DNA of 53,986 nt, from contig JAHYIS010000012.1 in the NCBI GenBank assembly GCA_019429385.1, positions 1-53,986 of the forward strand. Reading direction: 5' to 3'. Made by a program: the position numbers and the translations under genes. The stretch is from ANME-2 cluster archaeon. Its GTDB lineage: Archaea; Halobacteriota; Methanosarcinia; Methanosarcinales; Methanocomedenaceae. Each line of letters opens with the position of its first letter. The first letter of the stretch is position 1. The notes below the pieces were generated by a model, which searched no databases, had not been told where the DNA came from, and saw only the letters and a program-made list of their open reading frames with translations. Below are positions 1-8,536 of the stretch, in pieces.

Positions 1-105
1 CCGGTGCTCAAGGCCATGGAGCGCATGGAGAACGAGCATCCAATTGAAGTAGTCGGCAAGAAATTAAGGGCAATGATGCCCTGGCTCAATCCTGATAAAG
101 ATTGA
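1..105 (+). CDS. C-terminal fragment of an unidentified protein
   Basis: An open frame enters from the left edge and runs 34 codons to a TGA at 103-105. The visible end is rich in Lys, Met and Glu and finishes with a PWLNPDKD tail. No family could be recognised from so short a piece. The sequence after the stop is T-rich (about 113-127), which suits an archaeal U-tract terminator. The gene is cut by the window edge, so its start and function are unknown. Confidence 0.6.
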   Translation, partial: PVLKAMERMENEHPIEVVGKKLRAMMPWLNPDKD

Positions 106-251
106 GCTCATATTTTTCTATTTTTGTCAGTAATAGGAAAATATTGTCGGTGGTGATTTCGATACGTTTTTATATTAGTAAATCAATACTTAATTAGTCC
201 TCACTATGATAATGATGGACATAGAATTGATATTTGAGGAGAGTTTAGTAA

Positions 252-338
252 ATGAAGAAAGATAGCAAAGAACAGAAAAAGGAAGAAGAAAAAGCAGCAC
301 AGGAAATCTTTGAGAAATCAAGATTGTTCTCAGCATAA
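252..338 (+). CDS. Possible 28-residue charged small protein
   Basis: An ATG at 252 follows a good ribosome-binding site (GAGGAG at about 237-242) and opens a 28-codon frame that is mostly Lys and Glu in its first half and ends in EKSRLFSA. A TATA-like tract lies near 168-178, so the frame sits where the first gene of a transcript would be. The next gene, a UbiA-family enzyme, begins 12 bases after the stop and has no Shine-Dalgarno sequence of its own. The peptide may therefore be a real small protein or a leader that couples translation into the next gene. No homologue is recognised. Confidence 0.4.
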   Translation: MKKDSKEQKKEEEKAAQEIFEKSRLFSA

Positions 339-350
339 AATCCAAAATTC

Positions 351-1262
351 ATGGAAAATAAAATAATTGAATTGATAAAATTATCTTTTACCCCATTCTC
401 AATTATTTCTCCAATTCCATTTTTTTCTTGTTTTCTTTTTCTCATTGCAACAAAATATTCGGAAATGAATGTATTCGATTTTTTTCTATTATTTATAGGA
501 ATTATTATCACGTTATTATCTAGTGGAGCTTCAAATTTCTGGAATCATACAAATGATATAAAAGAAGATATAAAAAATAATAAAAATAACGTATTGATTC
601 AAAATATTATTTCTCAAAACTCTGCTATATTAATATCAATAATATTATATAGTATTTCAATAATTCTGGTATTTCTGATATCGATATACTTAAATCGACC
701 AATTTATTTTTACTTCCTAATATGGGTAATCATTACATGGTGGTATTCGGACAATTTTTTCCTCAAGAGGATAGTAAGATTTCGCCTAAAAACACATTAT
801 TTAGGTGAAATATTTACGTATAGTATTGCATATCCAGCTTACACAATGAGTATTTGGCTAATATTTTCTGATTCTATAACTAAAGGAATAGTTTTGTCAT
901 TTTTATTTTTATGTTTCGGCATAGCAGGAGTTCTCCTTAAAGATTTAAAGGACATAAAAGGTGATCGTGAAGCGGGGCTAAAAACATTTGGAGTGATGTT
1001 TGCTCCATCAAAATTAATTCATTTAGCATGTATTTTTTTAATTTTTTATTTCTTTATAATATTAATTGCAACGAGTGAAAGAATTTTCAATCCAATGTCT
1101 GTGATAATTGTAATACCATTTATTTATCTAATTGATAGAACATATCTTCATTTTAGTAAGAAAAATTGGAAACTTGAAATCGGAGATCAGAAAAACATAA
1201 AATCAATGATAATGTCTGTATATTCATCATTGTTTCTTTTAGGTTTTACTAATTTCATCTAA
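351..1262 (+). CDS. UbiA-family membrane prenyltransferase
   Basis: This 303-residue, very hydrophobic protein has about eight or nine membrane segments and both Asp-rich signatures of the UbiA superfamily. The first is NFWNHTNDIKEDIKNN near residues 62-77. The second, DLKDIKGDREAGLKTFG, is near residues 198-214. In this family the motifs bind the Mg-diphosphate of an isoprenyl donor during transfer to an aromatic or polar acceptor. The acceptor here cannot be told: archaeal members make ether lipids (DGGGP synthase), quinone-like carriers or haem derivatives. The gene is more AT-rich than the methanogenesis block and lacks a ribosome-binding site, suggesting coupling to the small frame just upstream. 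Its stop overlaps the end of the convergent FIST gene by four bases. Confidence 0.8.
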   Translation: MENKIIELIKLSFTPFSIISPIPFFSCFLFLIATKYSEMNVFDFFLLFIGIIITLLSSGASNFWNHTNDIKEDIKNNKNNVLIQNIISQNSAILISIILYSISIILVFLISIYLNRPIYFYFLIWVIITWWYSDNFFLKRIVRFRLKTHYLGEIFTYSIAYPAYTMSIWLIFSDSITKGIVLSFLFLCFGIAGVLLKDLKDIKGDREAGLKTFGVMFAPSKLIHLACIFLIFYFFIILIATSERIFNPMSVIIVIPFIYLIDRTYLHFSKKNWKLEIGDQKNIKSMIMSVYSSLFLLGFTNFI

Positions 1263-2626
1263 ATAGTAGTAAAAATGTTACCGCCACCTGATATATAATA
1301 TATGTTTTCATCAGACTCGGCAATATATTCGCGTTTTTTATATCTGTCAGGTAAAAAAATAGATGGGGAAGCAGAAATTATTCCAAAATATTCATTAAAT
1401 AAATTATTAATTTCGTCATTATAACTAATTATTCTATCTCCGAAAGCTGATATAGATCCAACATCAATAATAAAAAAAGCAAAATGTTCTAAATTATTTA
1501 AGTGATATAAGCTCGAGATATAATCATTTAAATTGATATATATCGGTTCATGAGTTAACAACACTTTATTTGAATATTCAGTTAGATCCAAAAAAAAAGG
1601 AAAAAGGTCAAAAGGAAAATATGCATTCAAACCAACACTTTGTATTCCATTTGTTTTTTTGTTAAAGAATATTAATATATATGGATTTTGAACTTGAAAT
1701 TTACCTTTATCGAATTCATTTTTCAATTCGGAATCATTTTTTTCAAGTAAATTAATTATATTTTTGACAGCTTTTAAAGGGGGCTTACCACTAAGCGATA
1801 TTAATACATTCTTCTTAAATAGAGCATCGAATTCATTTACAACACTAAACCTTTCTTTTATTTTTTCAATCGTCTCTTCCATAGTAGCCCCCTTATTAGG
1901 AAAAATATCATCATATACTACTTCAACATTATCCTTTTCAATAACCAGAGCAGCAATCCCCCCACCAATATCCTTAAAATTGCTGAAAATGGATGGCGAA
2001 TTAAATTTTACCTGCGTATGCAATAGGTTCATTCCGACTATGGGCACCTTATAATCAAGCTTTCTGGCAAATATTTCAAGCACTGTGGGAGGTAAATAAA
2101 ATATATTTTCCTGGTTACAATAATCTGATAAATTCCTCGCCATCTCTTGTTGTGTGTTTTCATCACCTCGATAAGCTTTGTAACTGTAGTATCTTCCTTT
2201 TGCAAAGAATTCTCCCGTTTTTTTCAAACCGGGCACATGAACTAATGGAAAATGAAGAATCACAACCCCTTTTTCACATTTAATTTGAGCAGCAAGCTTT
2301 TCTGCTGAATTTATAGCGCCCTTTTTTTTTGAACTTGTCACGTTAATTAGTGCATCTTTATCTTCACATAGCACAAGGGCTGCCCCATCAGTACGAATAT
2401 CGTTCGGAAATATCATTCCATCCACAGAAGCCCCTATCTGTGGAATATCTCCAAATCGTTTCTGGAAAACATCAAGCATTTCCTGATAATGTCCATTATA
2501 CTTCAAAGTGGCATAAAACAAAACCAGATCTGGTTCAAATGTCAAAGAAGCCATAGCTTTCTCAATTAATTCCTCAGCAGCAATTTTCGCATTTTTAATA
2601 TTGCTAAAAACTGTCAATGTTCTCAT
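1259..2626 (-). CDS. FIST-domain sensory protein
   Basis: The 455-residue soluble protein has an N-terminal FIST-type half with PDLVLFYATLKYNG near residues 33-46 and IPQIGASVDGMIF near 61-73, and a FIST_C-like second half. FIST proteins are predicted small-ligand sensors that usually work beside kinases, methyl-accepting proteins or second-messenger enzymes. No output domain is fused here, so it would have to act through a partner. It is transcribed divergently from a KaiC-like ATPase gene 179 bases away, and that gene is the natural candidate partner. No signal peptide or membrane segment is seen, so it is probably cytoplasmic. Family assignment rests on the pattern of the N-terminal half; the ligand is unknown. 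Confidence 0.7.
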   Translation of the reverse strand: MRTLTVFSNIKNAKIAAEELIEKAMASLTFEPDLVLFYATLKYNGHYQEMLDVFQKRFGDIPQIGASVDGMIFPNDIRTDGAALVLCEDKDALINVTSSKKKGAINSAEKLAAQIKCEKGVVILHFPLVHVPGLKKTGEFFAKGRYYSYKAYRGDENTQQEMARNLSDYCNQENIFYLPPTVLEIFARKLDYKVPIVGMNLLHTQVKFNSPSIFSNFKDIGGGIAALVIEKDNVEVVYDDIFPNKGATMEETIEKIKERFSVVNEFDALFKKNVLISLSGKPPLKAVKNIINLLEKNDSELKNEFDKGKFQVQNPYILIFFNKKTNGIQSVGLNAYFPFDLFPFFLDLTEYSNKVLLTHEPIYINLNDYISSLYHLNNLEHFAFFIIDVGSISAFGDRIISYNDEINNLFNEYFGIISASPSIFLPDRYKKREYIAESDENIYYISGGGNIFTTI

Positions 2627-2805
2627 GAAAAACCCTATATTTATTTTATTTACATTTTACTTTGTTAATATAAATATGTGTAGTTTGCATAAACATTCCA
2701 TTCAACAGAACAGTAACAAATCATATACTTATAATAAGGTATATAAACAAGGAAAATAGATTTAAAAGAAAAAATAGAGTTAGAACTTTAAAAGGGTGTT
2801 TTACA
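2627..2805. promoter_or_regulatory. Divergent promoter region, FIST and KaiC-like genes
   Basis: These 179 AT-rich bases separate the divergent FIST and KaiC-like genes. TATA-like tracts occur at about 2637-2645 and 2673-2679, usable towards the FIST gene, and at about 2738-2750 (ataaggtatataaa), usable towards the KaiC-like gene. A shared control region is plausible, but no clear operator dyad was seen. Confidence 0.45.
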
Positions 2806-3681
2806 TTGTCTGAACGTTTAACTTCTGGGATATATGGATTAGATGAATTAATGGGGGGAGGATTCAGAAAAAATACCGTAAACATCATTAACGGCGGTAT
2901 TGGTGTTGGAAAAACTACATTTTGCCTTCAATATGTCTTATTCGGGCTTAATCGCGGTGAAAAAGCATTATTTATCTCATTAGAAATGTCTAAGGAACAG
3001 ATTATTCGTGATTGCAGGGCATTGGGTTATCTTGAGATAGAAGAACATATTGAAAATGAAAATCTTAAAATATTGCACATTTATGGAGAAGACCTCACAT
3101 TTCCTTCTATCAGTCTTATCGATATAATAAAAAAAAATGTTTCACAAGGACAACACAATCGGATAATAATTGATCCGTTCACGCATTATTCCATGTATTT
3201 AGATAACGATAAGAGGAAATCAATAAGCACAATTTTTCAAAATATGAGGGAATTTGGTACAACCCTCATTACCCTTGAAGAATCTGAAAACATCAATACA
3301 ATACATGCTGGATCAATGATGCCACTTTATCTTGCCGATACGGTACTTCGTCTGGATAATCTTGGTTTTGGAGAAATGTTTGACAGAACACTTCGGATCG
3401 TAAAACACAGAGGGTCAAAACATGGAAGCAGCCTTTATCCCTATAAGATCGAAAGTGGTCTAGGGTTAGTAATTCTTGCTTCAGAGCATGATATCAACCA
3501 GGTTACTCCTATTAATAAATTTGACAAAGAGTTCCTTGCTGCTATCAAGGAATCCAGAACAATTGACAAAGTCGGTGATAAATTGGCAAAAAGAATCGAA
3601 TTGTTGAGAAATAACTGGAACCATAATGAAAGTCCGCAATTCATACTTAATTTAGTAAAAAGAAACGAAATCATACAATAA
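2806..3681 (+). CDS. KaiC/RadA-like RecA-superfamily ATPase
   Basis: This 291-residue protein has a single RecA-type domain. It begins with the KaiC-like lead-in TSGIYGLDELMGGGF (6-20), followed by a Walker A motif GGIGVGKTT (30-38, catalytic Lys36), the SLEMS segment (58-62) typical of KaiC relatives, and a Walker B RIIID (119-123). Archaeal single-domain KaiC-like ATPases are thought to act as signalling switches, and many sit beside sensory genes. The start is TTG at 2806; an ATG start giving the full nucleotide-binding lead-in is not available. The roadblock-like gene begins on the last base of this stop codon (TAATG), so the two are translationally coupled. No second KaiC domain is present, so this is not a clock-type KaiC. 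Confidence 0.85.
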   Translation: MSERLTSGIYGLDELMGGGFRKNTVNIINGGIGVGKTTFCLQYVLFGLNRGEKALFISLEMSKEQIIRDCRALGYLEIEEHIENENLKILHIYGEDLTFPSISLIDIIKKNVSQGQHNRIIIDPFTHYSMYLDNDKRKSISTIFQNMREFGTTLITLEESENINTIHAGSMMPLYLADTVLRLDNLGFGEMFDRTLRIVKHRGSKHGSSLYPYKIESGLGLVILASEHDINQVTPINKFDKEFLAAIKESRTIDKVGDKLAKRIELLRNNWNHNESPQFILNLVKRNEIIQ

Positions 3682-4034
3682 TGCACCGAACAAAACTTGA
3701 AAAAACACTGGACAATCTTTACGAAACAGAAGGAGTGGATGCGTGTATTGTATATCGCATTGACGGGGCTCCAATAACTGTCAGAACACCCCTGGACAGT
3801 ACTATTCTTGAAGTGATGTTCTGGCTTGAAAAACAAATCAAACACGTATTGAGAAATATGAATAAAGAGGGTTTAAAAGCAACTACGTTCGATTTTAAGA
3901 GTTACCAAATTCACATCACACCTTCATCCAGGTCAACTATATTAGCTACTATTATTGACCCCGATGCTCATCAGCAACTCATCTCAATAGAAATTGCAAG
4001 AGCAAAATCAATTATTAACAAATGTGTATCATAA
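3681..4034 (+). CDS. Roadblock/LC7-like small regulatory protein
   Basis: The 117-residue protein starts inside the stop codon of the KaiC-like gene (TAATG), which implies co-translation. Its pattern fits a roadblock/LC7 fold: an N-terminal helix, a strand with GVDACIVYRIDGAPI (18-32), a long helix at about 40-60, two strands, and a C-terminal helix with ISIEIARAKSII. Such proteins form dimers that regulate small GTPases or P-loop ATPases, so it may modulate the ATPase encoded just upstream. Sequence similarity is weak and the assignment is an inference from length, fold pattern and context. Its last six bases overlap the end of convergent fwdD. Confidence 0.5.
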   Translation: MHRTKLEKTLDNLYETEGVDACIVYRIDGAPITVRTPLDSTILEVMFWLEKQIKHVLRNMNKEGLKATTFDFKSYQIHITPSSRSTILATIIDPDAHQQLISIEIARAKSIINKCVS

Positions 4035-4439
4035 TGAAAGAAGTTCTCTTTTGCTGATTATTTTTTCATTTGTAGCTTTAACCTTTACCGTAATATTTTT
4101 ATATACAGGAATACCACCAGTTGTTTCATCAGATACCAGAGCGTTTGACCAGGGGCTGTTTACCATGAACCCGATTCCTTTTTGTTCTTCCTTTGGTGAA
4201 AACACTGCTTTGACAACGATACTACCCCATTTTGATGTGAGTCTCACATTCCCCCCATCCTGAATACCCATACGCTTCATTTCTCCAGCATCCAGCACGA
4301 TGACAGCAGATAATCGTTCACACTCCTTACCGGTAATGTCTTCTTCACATGCAGTGGACTGGAACACATCTCTGTATGTAACCACTGTTATGTCATATTC
4401 AGGAGCCCGTACGAATTTTCCAACATCAACTGCCATCAT
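4029..4439 (-). CDS. fwdD: Formylmethanofuran dehydrogenase subunit D
   Basis: This 136-residue protein matches the small molybdopterin-dinucleotide-binding subunit of formylmethanofuran dehydrogenase. It has the beta-barrel features ECERLSAVIVLDAGEMKRMG (about 40-59), DGGNVRLTSKWGSIVVKA and GFMVNSPWSN. FwdD with FwdB forms the Mo/W formate dehydrogenase-like active-site unit that reduces CO2, or oxidises formyl groups in reverse methanogenesis. The start codon overlaps the stop of fwdB (ATGA). A second ATG follows directly and cannot be excluded as the start. The gene is the last of the fwd group, and its end overlaps the roadblock-like gene by six bases. Confidence 0.9.
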   Translation of the reverse strand: MMAVDVGKFVRAPEYDITVVTYRDVFQSTACEEDITGKECERLSAVIVLDAGEMKRMGIQDGGNVRLTSKWGSIVVKAVFSPKEEQKGIGFMVNSPWSNALVSDETTGGIPVYKNITVKVKATNEKIISKRELLSL

Positions 4440-5686
4440 TTAATCTCCTTTAAAATCTGTCTGATAATCATCTCATCAGATAGGTGATTTCCATGAACCA
4501 GAGCATTGATATTAATGGTCTTGCCATCCATACGTACCGAAGTCCCTCCCACTTCAATTCCGGATGTACCTGAGGGAATGGTCACATCTGCAACCAGAGA
4601 TGTCATATTTATGCAAGGGTCTATCAGTATGAGAGGAATATCTTTCAAACGTCTCGAAATGGATGCAGGAAGACTTGAAAGCGGGTCTGACCCTACCACC
4701 AAAACTGCATCAGCATGGTTTTTTATCTGCTCGACCACAGAGTACTCTATACCGGATATCGCTTCCCCTTCTGTGAACTTCACCCGATGAATATGTCCGG
4801 ACTTCTCGTGCAAAGTATGATTAAAACCCCGCATATTGAAATGACCTGCCATCGGAATCAATGAATAATGAGAGATTTTGTTCAATGCATTTATAAATTC
4901 ACAGAGCAGGGAAATATCTTCTTTTATGGAATAAACCAGCCCCAATCCTGCAAAAAGCACACCGAACTCCGCTTTCTTCAATATGGCAGCCAGTTCAAGG
5001 ATACGTTTAACATCATAGTCAAAGGATAATTTTGGTACACGGCCCGATAGTGCATCTACCAGACCTCGCATGAACTCGGCATCCATTCCCGGGGGTATTC
5101 TGTGGGATCCATTCTTACATATCTTTGCGGTCATGGACTGCCTTACATCGATGGAGATTGCAGTCCTGTCCTCTTCATATCCTCGCTGCCTTAATTCACC
5201 CCTTGGGAAATATGAATATTTGGACATGTGTCTGGGATGGGAACTCATGGGGTCGGCACCCCAAAAAAGTATCACATCAGCTTTTTCTCTTACATCTTCC
5301 AATGTACATGAAGGGATGGAGCCGTTGAGTATTTCATTGACAATAATACCCTGGCAGAAGGATGACGTGGAATCAATGACACCCCCAAGTGTCCGGGCCA
5401 GTTCGATACCTGCCATCTGGGCTTCATTTGTAGAATTGCTCCACCCGTAGAGCAAAGGATTTTTCGCTTCCCGTAATATCCGGGCAGCATACTTAATTGC
5501 ATCATCAGTATCTGCTTTTTTACCATTAATTGCAGGAATAGCCCGGTCTTTACATCCAAAGATCCGGGCTTTGCCTTTCATGCAGGCATGCTCAACATGT
5601 TCAAGTCTGTTATCAACCTTTCTTACCTGGATATCCTCGCAAAGCAGTGCGCATCCGGTACAGGTCCAGGTAAATGTTTCAGTCAT
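4436..5686 (-). CDS. fwdB: Formylmethanofuran dehydrogenase subunit B (catalytic)
   Basis: This 416-residue protein is the catalytic Mo/W-bis-pterin subunit. An N-terminal [4Fe-4S] motif uses Cys9, Cys12, Cys16 and probably Cys35. The metal-ligand position is DSTSSFCQG, where Cys111 is a cysteine and not selenocysteine. Conserved pterin-binding segments include FWGADPMSSHPRH and VVGSDPLSSLP. The enzyme interconverts CO2 and formylmethanofuran, the first or last step of the C1 pathway. A ribosome-binding site (GAGGT) precedes the ATG. It follows the ferredoxin-like gene by 18 bases and overlaps fwdD. FwdA and FwdC, which complete the core enzyme, are not encoded in this window. Whether the metal is Mo or W cannot be read from the sequence. 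Confidence 0.93.
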   Translation of the reverse strand: MTETFTWTCTGCALLCEDIQVRKVDNRLEHVEHACMKGKARIFGCKDRAIPAINGKKADTDDAIKYAARILREAKNPLLYGWSNSTNEAQMAGIELARTLGGVIDSTSSFCQGIIVNEILNGSIPSCTLEDVREKADVILFWGADPMSSHPRHMSKYSYFPRGELRQRGYEEDRTAISIDVRQSMTAKICKNGSHRIPPGMDAEFMRGLVDALSGRVPKLSFDYDVKRILELAAILKKAEFGVLFAGLGLVYSIKEDISLLCEFINALNKISHYSLIPMAGHFNMRGFNHTLHEKSGHIHRVKFTEGEAISGIEYSVVEQIKNHADAVLVVGSDPLSSLPASISRRLKDIPLILIDPCINMTSLVADVTIPSGTSGIEVGGTSVRMDGKTININALVHGNHLSDEMIIRQILKEIK

Positions 5687-5704
5687 GCATCAACCTCACT
5701 CAAC

Positions 5705-6166
5705 TTACACAAATTCAATTGCTTCGGTTGGGCATGGGTCAATACATGCCCTGCAAAGAATCTTATCCTTGCCAAACCGCCTGCATTCTTTTACATTGGC
5801 TGCTTTCACTTTACCATCAACAACCTTGAATATGACTTTATCGTTCGTAGGAGCTGATCCCCTGCCTGACCCGTGTGGGTCATTGGCTACATCAACAGGA
5901 CAAGCCACTACACAGTTCCCGCATCCGGAACAGAGTTCTTCATGGATGATAAGCCCGGTCTCCTGTGCACCTTCGATGGGCTTTAATATTTTTTCAAGTT
6001 TCTGCCTTGAATCGCTGTATTTATCATCTTTCATAAGTGGCGGGCATTCAGTAAACCGCCTGGTACCTGAGAGCAGTGCGACACTAAATGCCATGCAGGT
6101 TGACTCACCACATTCCTTGCAGTTGGTTTTTGGCAGTAGTTTATAAATTTCCATTGCATTTGCCAT
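5705..6166 (-). CDS. Fe-S electron carrier with three cluster motifs (FwdG-like)
   Basis: The protein is 153 residues long from the preferred start. It has an N-terminal CxxCxxxxC...C cluster domain (TNCKECGESTCMAF, then FTECPPL) of the type found at the start of the CdhE subunit of acetyl-CoA decarbonylase. Two ferredoxin-type clusters follow (CSGCGNCVVACPVDV, and CRACIDPCPTEAI with an upstream Cys). It leads the fwdB-fwdD group, so it probably delivers electrons to formylmethanofuran dehydrogenase. An upstream ATG at 6181 would add five residues, but a GGGGGG Shine-Dalgarno tract lies between the two ATGs and favours 6166. The family is recognised by motifs; the exact subunit letter is an inference. 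Confidence 0.8.
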   Translation of the reverse strand: MANAMEIYKLLPKTNCKECGESTCMAFSVALLSGTRRFTECPPLMKDDKYSDSRQKLEKILKPIEGAQETGLIIHEELCSGCGNCVVACPVDVANDPHGSGRGSAPTNDKVIFKVVDGKVKAANVKECRRFGKDKILCRACIDPCPTEAIEFV

Positions 6167-6289
6167 TGTGTAACCCCCCATTAAATATGGAACAGTACAG
6201 TCTATAGGTGAATTATGACGTAATTTGAAGTTATGTGTGGAATACTAATAAAAACTTCCTGCAACGAATAAATCAAAGTGGTAAATAGA

Positions 6290-6339
6290 TCACAAAAAAG
6301 TAAAAAAGAAAGAATAAACCGGTGTTTTCACACCAGTTT
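6290..6339 (-). terminator. Intrinsic terminator of the mtr operon
   Basis: On the minus strand a nine-base-pair stem (AACTGGTGT / ACACCGGTT, one G-U pair) closes a GAAA loop. It is followed by a T-rich tract containing two runs of six T. The mtrH stop codon TGA begins in the stem end and runs into the loop, so the hairpin overlaps the gene's 3' end. It would separate mtr from the downstream fwd group. Confidence 0.8.
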
Positions 6340-7266
6340 ATTGATTGGATGGTTAGGGTCCAGCGTATCGATACCCAATTCGTGAGCTGTTTCAGCCAGC
6401 ATGATATCCACCAGTGCAACTGCCGGGAATACTGACCTGACGTTCTCGATAGGACCATACAGCAGGCAATCCGCACCCACGATCTGAGCTACAAGATTAG
6501 TTCCGATATCGGTGGGCATATAGGCTTCCTTGTGTTCTTTCTTGAACTTCTTAAGCCAATCCCATGCAGATGCCATATTATGGAAACCGCCACCAGTAGG
6601 TAATCCCAGATGTCCCTTGACAGCCATGATAGACCGTATGGTCGCACCAGAACCTGCACCAGGTGGCATAGCAGCCACATCGATGATAGGGCGCTTTATA
6701 CCGCAATCCTTGGCAATTTCCAGCATTCCTTTGGCCTGGCCTGTGCCGCCAACCTCAAGGATCTCCATCTTACCTTTCACAGTGGGGTCGGTAGCATTGA
6801 ATGCCAGTACAATGGCTGCATCAAGGTCGCTTTCCCTTAACGCAGTAATCTCTTCTTCATTGACACTGGCATTGATAGAATTATGTATGGCCCTGTCAGC
6901 TACGCCAATCTCGGTACAATACGCTGCTGCGGCTGCACGTACATCACCAGCAGATGAATCTATCAGGAATGCTGTTTTATTATCCACTTCGACGAACCAG
7001 TCAATAAATTTCTTAATAGCTTCCGGTGTTTCGCCTACTATCTGGTTGATATAGGGAATACCTGTCAGGTCTCCCATCTCTTGCTGGGTTTTCCACAATT
7101 TCTCAGCCGCATCTTTATCAAATATACCTTTATCTTCGTCACTCACGATTTTGTGCTTGCCGTAGAACATGGTACTGATAAGGACAGTTGGATATTGCCC
7201 TGGCTGTCCCCCCATCTTCACGCCACCAAACTCAAAGACTTCTTGTTCTTTATCAAATCTGAACAT
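6328..7266 (-). CDS. mtrH: Tetrahydromethanopterin S-methyltransferase subunit H
   Basis: The 312-residue soluble subunit transfers the methyl group between methyl-tetrahydro(sarcina/methano)pterin and the corrinoid of MtrA. Recognisable family segments are FEFGGVKMGGQPGQYPTVL near the N terminus, FLIDSSAGDVRAAAA, and IDVAAMPPGAGSGATIRS. The length is normal for the family. A strong ribosome-binding site (GAGGTGAT) lies upstream of the ATG. It is the last gene of the eight-gene mtr operon and ends inside a terminator hairpin. Confidence 0.97.
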   Translation of the reverse strand: MFRFDKEQEVFEFGGVKMGGQPGQYPTVLISTMFYGKHKIVSDEDKGIFDKDAAEKLWKTQQEMGDLTGIPYINQIVGETPEAIKKFIDWFVEVDNKTAFLIDSSAGDVRAAAAAYCTEIGVADRAIHNSINASVNEEEITALRESDLDAAIVLAFNATDPTVKGKMEILEVGGTGQAKGMLEIAKDCGIKRPIIDVAAMPPGAGSGATIRSIMAVKGHLGLPTGGGFHNMASAWDWLKKFKKEHKEAYMPTDIGTNLVAQIVGADCLLYGPIENVRSVFPAVALVDIMLAETAHELGIDTLDPNHPINKLV

Positions 7267-7277
7267 CTATTATCACC

Positions 7278-7571
7278 TCATAACAATATTCTTATTACTG
7301 CTGACAAAAGGGATTCTCCCTCCTGTAATTGAACTGTGGTTGTGGGAGTTAATCCCAATGTGGTCACGACCAATAGATACATTACCACAAGAATAAGTCC
7401 AATACAGATGCCGTACAGTATTCCAATGTCTCTGCCCAGTCGTTTACCGACTCTCTGTTGCATCTCGCTGTTCGTGAATTCTATCTTCTCATCTATGAGG
7501 TTAAGTTTCTTGATGACCTCCTGATAATCCATAGCATCCACTATTATCTCAGGGACCTTATTTTCAGCCAT
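7278..7571 (-). CDS. mtrG: Tetrahydromethanopterin S-methyltransferase subunit G
   Basis: The short subunit (97 residues from the chosen start) has an N-terminal soluble helical region and one membrane helix (LYGICIGLILVVMYLLVV). The open frame could begin at 7595, but a GGAGGT ribosome-binding site directly precedes the ATG at 7571, whose product starts MAENKVPEI. MtrG is one of the single-helix subunits that tie the soluble domains to the Na+-translocating core. It lies one base after the mtrF stop and eleven bases before mtrH. Confidence 0.93.
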   Translation of the reverse strand: MAENKVPEIIVDAMDYQEVIKKLNLIDEKIEFTNSEMQQRVGKRLGRDIGILYGICIGLILVVMYLLVVTTLGLTPTTTVQLQEGESLLSAVIRILL

Positions 7572-7572
7572 G

Positions 7573-7809
7573 TTAGATACCTCCACTGAGAACAATGGGC
7601 AGTCCTACCATTATGACCGCAAATAGAAATCCAATGACAAGACCTTCGAAGCCAGCAGCAACTCCAGAATCCAGTTTTTGGTTTCTGGCAATAAGTTGTC
7701 CCTTGTACCTGATGTTCTCAAGAAGTTTATCAAAAACACCGGCACCTGGTGGTCTTACCACCATGGGAACGCCTTTTCCATAGACATATTCGTCAGAATT
7801 TTCAGCCAT
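7573..7809 (-). CDS. mtrF: Tetrahydromethanopterin S-methyltransferase subunit F
   Basis: This 78-residue subunit has a short cytoplasmic N-terminal part resembling the segment after the corrinoid domain of MtrA, then one C-terminal membrane helix ([17 protein letters not shown]). The start at 7809 (MAENSDEY) is chosen because GGGAGGTG lies just upstream; a longer frame from 7848 would run back into mtrA. It is placed between mtrA and mtrG, the order known from Methanosarcina. Confidence 0.93.
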   Translation of the reverse strand: MAENSDEYVYGKGVPMVVRPPGAGVFDKLLENIRYKGQLIARNQKLDSGVAAGFEGLVIGFLFAVIMVGLPIVLSGGI

Positions 7810-7810
7810 C

Positions 7811-8536
7811 TTATACACCTCCCATGATAAGTAATCCAAGAATTCCAAGTGTCAGGGTGAGTCCCATCATTACTCCCTCGATCTTACCTGAATAGACACC
7901 CGACGCAAATTTATTCAGATTACCGATGTCAGTTGTCGCAGCTTCTACTGCCCGGATCCTGGACTGGATGAGCGCAACCTCTGCTGCCATTGGTCTTATA
8001 CCTTTAAATTCTTCTTCACCTTCACCTTCGTCTTTGATTTCAATTACCATCGGTTCAGCATTAAAAGCACCCGGATCTTTGCCGACAAGCTCCTTTATCT
8101 TGGCTGTAATTTGTCCCTGGTCTTCCGTGTTCATTAAATTAACACATTCGACCTGTTCCTGGAACCGCCCAATTGCTTCATCGGTCAGGTTCTCAATGTA
8201 AGGTATTGCTCCCTTTGCACCGACAATCCTGTTTTCCTTGGTACCATTGGCATGTATATTTATTATGGCATCTCCAGTAAGATGACCTTTTACCTCAGAA
8301 CCCGTAACCAGAAGGAACCTGATATTTGGATTTGAGATGATATTGGCCACAAGTTTTTCGATACCGATATTCTCTGTCTTGCATGGACCGGTTATGGCAG
8401 CTCCTGCATCAAGATGAGGTTTTGCTGATAGATGGGAACCTAACGTCGCCACTGCAACCGGATTATGCAGGCTGGCAATTTCGTATTCCCCTTTCATGAC
8501 AGGCCATCCAATCGCTGCATCTTTTTTATCAGCCAT
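7811..8536 (-). CDS. mtrA: Tetrahydromethanopterin S-methyltransferase subunit A (corrinoid)
   Basis: The 241-residue corrinoid subunit carries cobamide in an N-terminal soluble domain and is anchored by one C-terminal helix ([17 protein letters not shown]). His85, in the segment [11 protein letters not shown], is at the position of the lower axial ligand known for MtrA. The subunit accepts the methyl group from MtrH and passes it to coenzyme M, the step coupled to sodium movement. An AGGAGG ribosome-binding site precedes the ATG. The length matches the usual 240 residues and nothing is missing. Confidence 0.97.
   Translation of the reverse strand: MADKKDAAIGWPVMKGEYEIASLHNPVAVATLGSHLSAKPHLDAGAAITGPCKTENIGIEKLVANIISNPNIRFLLVTGSEVKGHLTGDAIINIHANGTKENRIVGAKGAIPYIENLTDEAIGRFQEQVECVNLMNTEDQGQITAKIKELVGKDPGAFNAEPMVIEIKDEGEGEEEFKGIRPMAAEVALIQSRIRAVEAATTDIGNLNKFASGVYSGKIEGVMMGLTLTLGILGLLIMGGV

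Noticed and set aside
245-511. 88-residue frame on the minus strand
   Set aside because: It runs antisense to the start of the UbiA-family gene and the small frame, has no ribosome-binding site and mirrors the hydrophobic coding pattern of the plus strand.
7572-7595. Longer N terminus for MtrG starting at 7595
   Set aside because: It would overlap mtrF, and GGAGGT immediately precedes the ATG at 7571, which gives the family-typical start.
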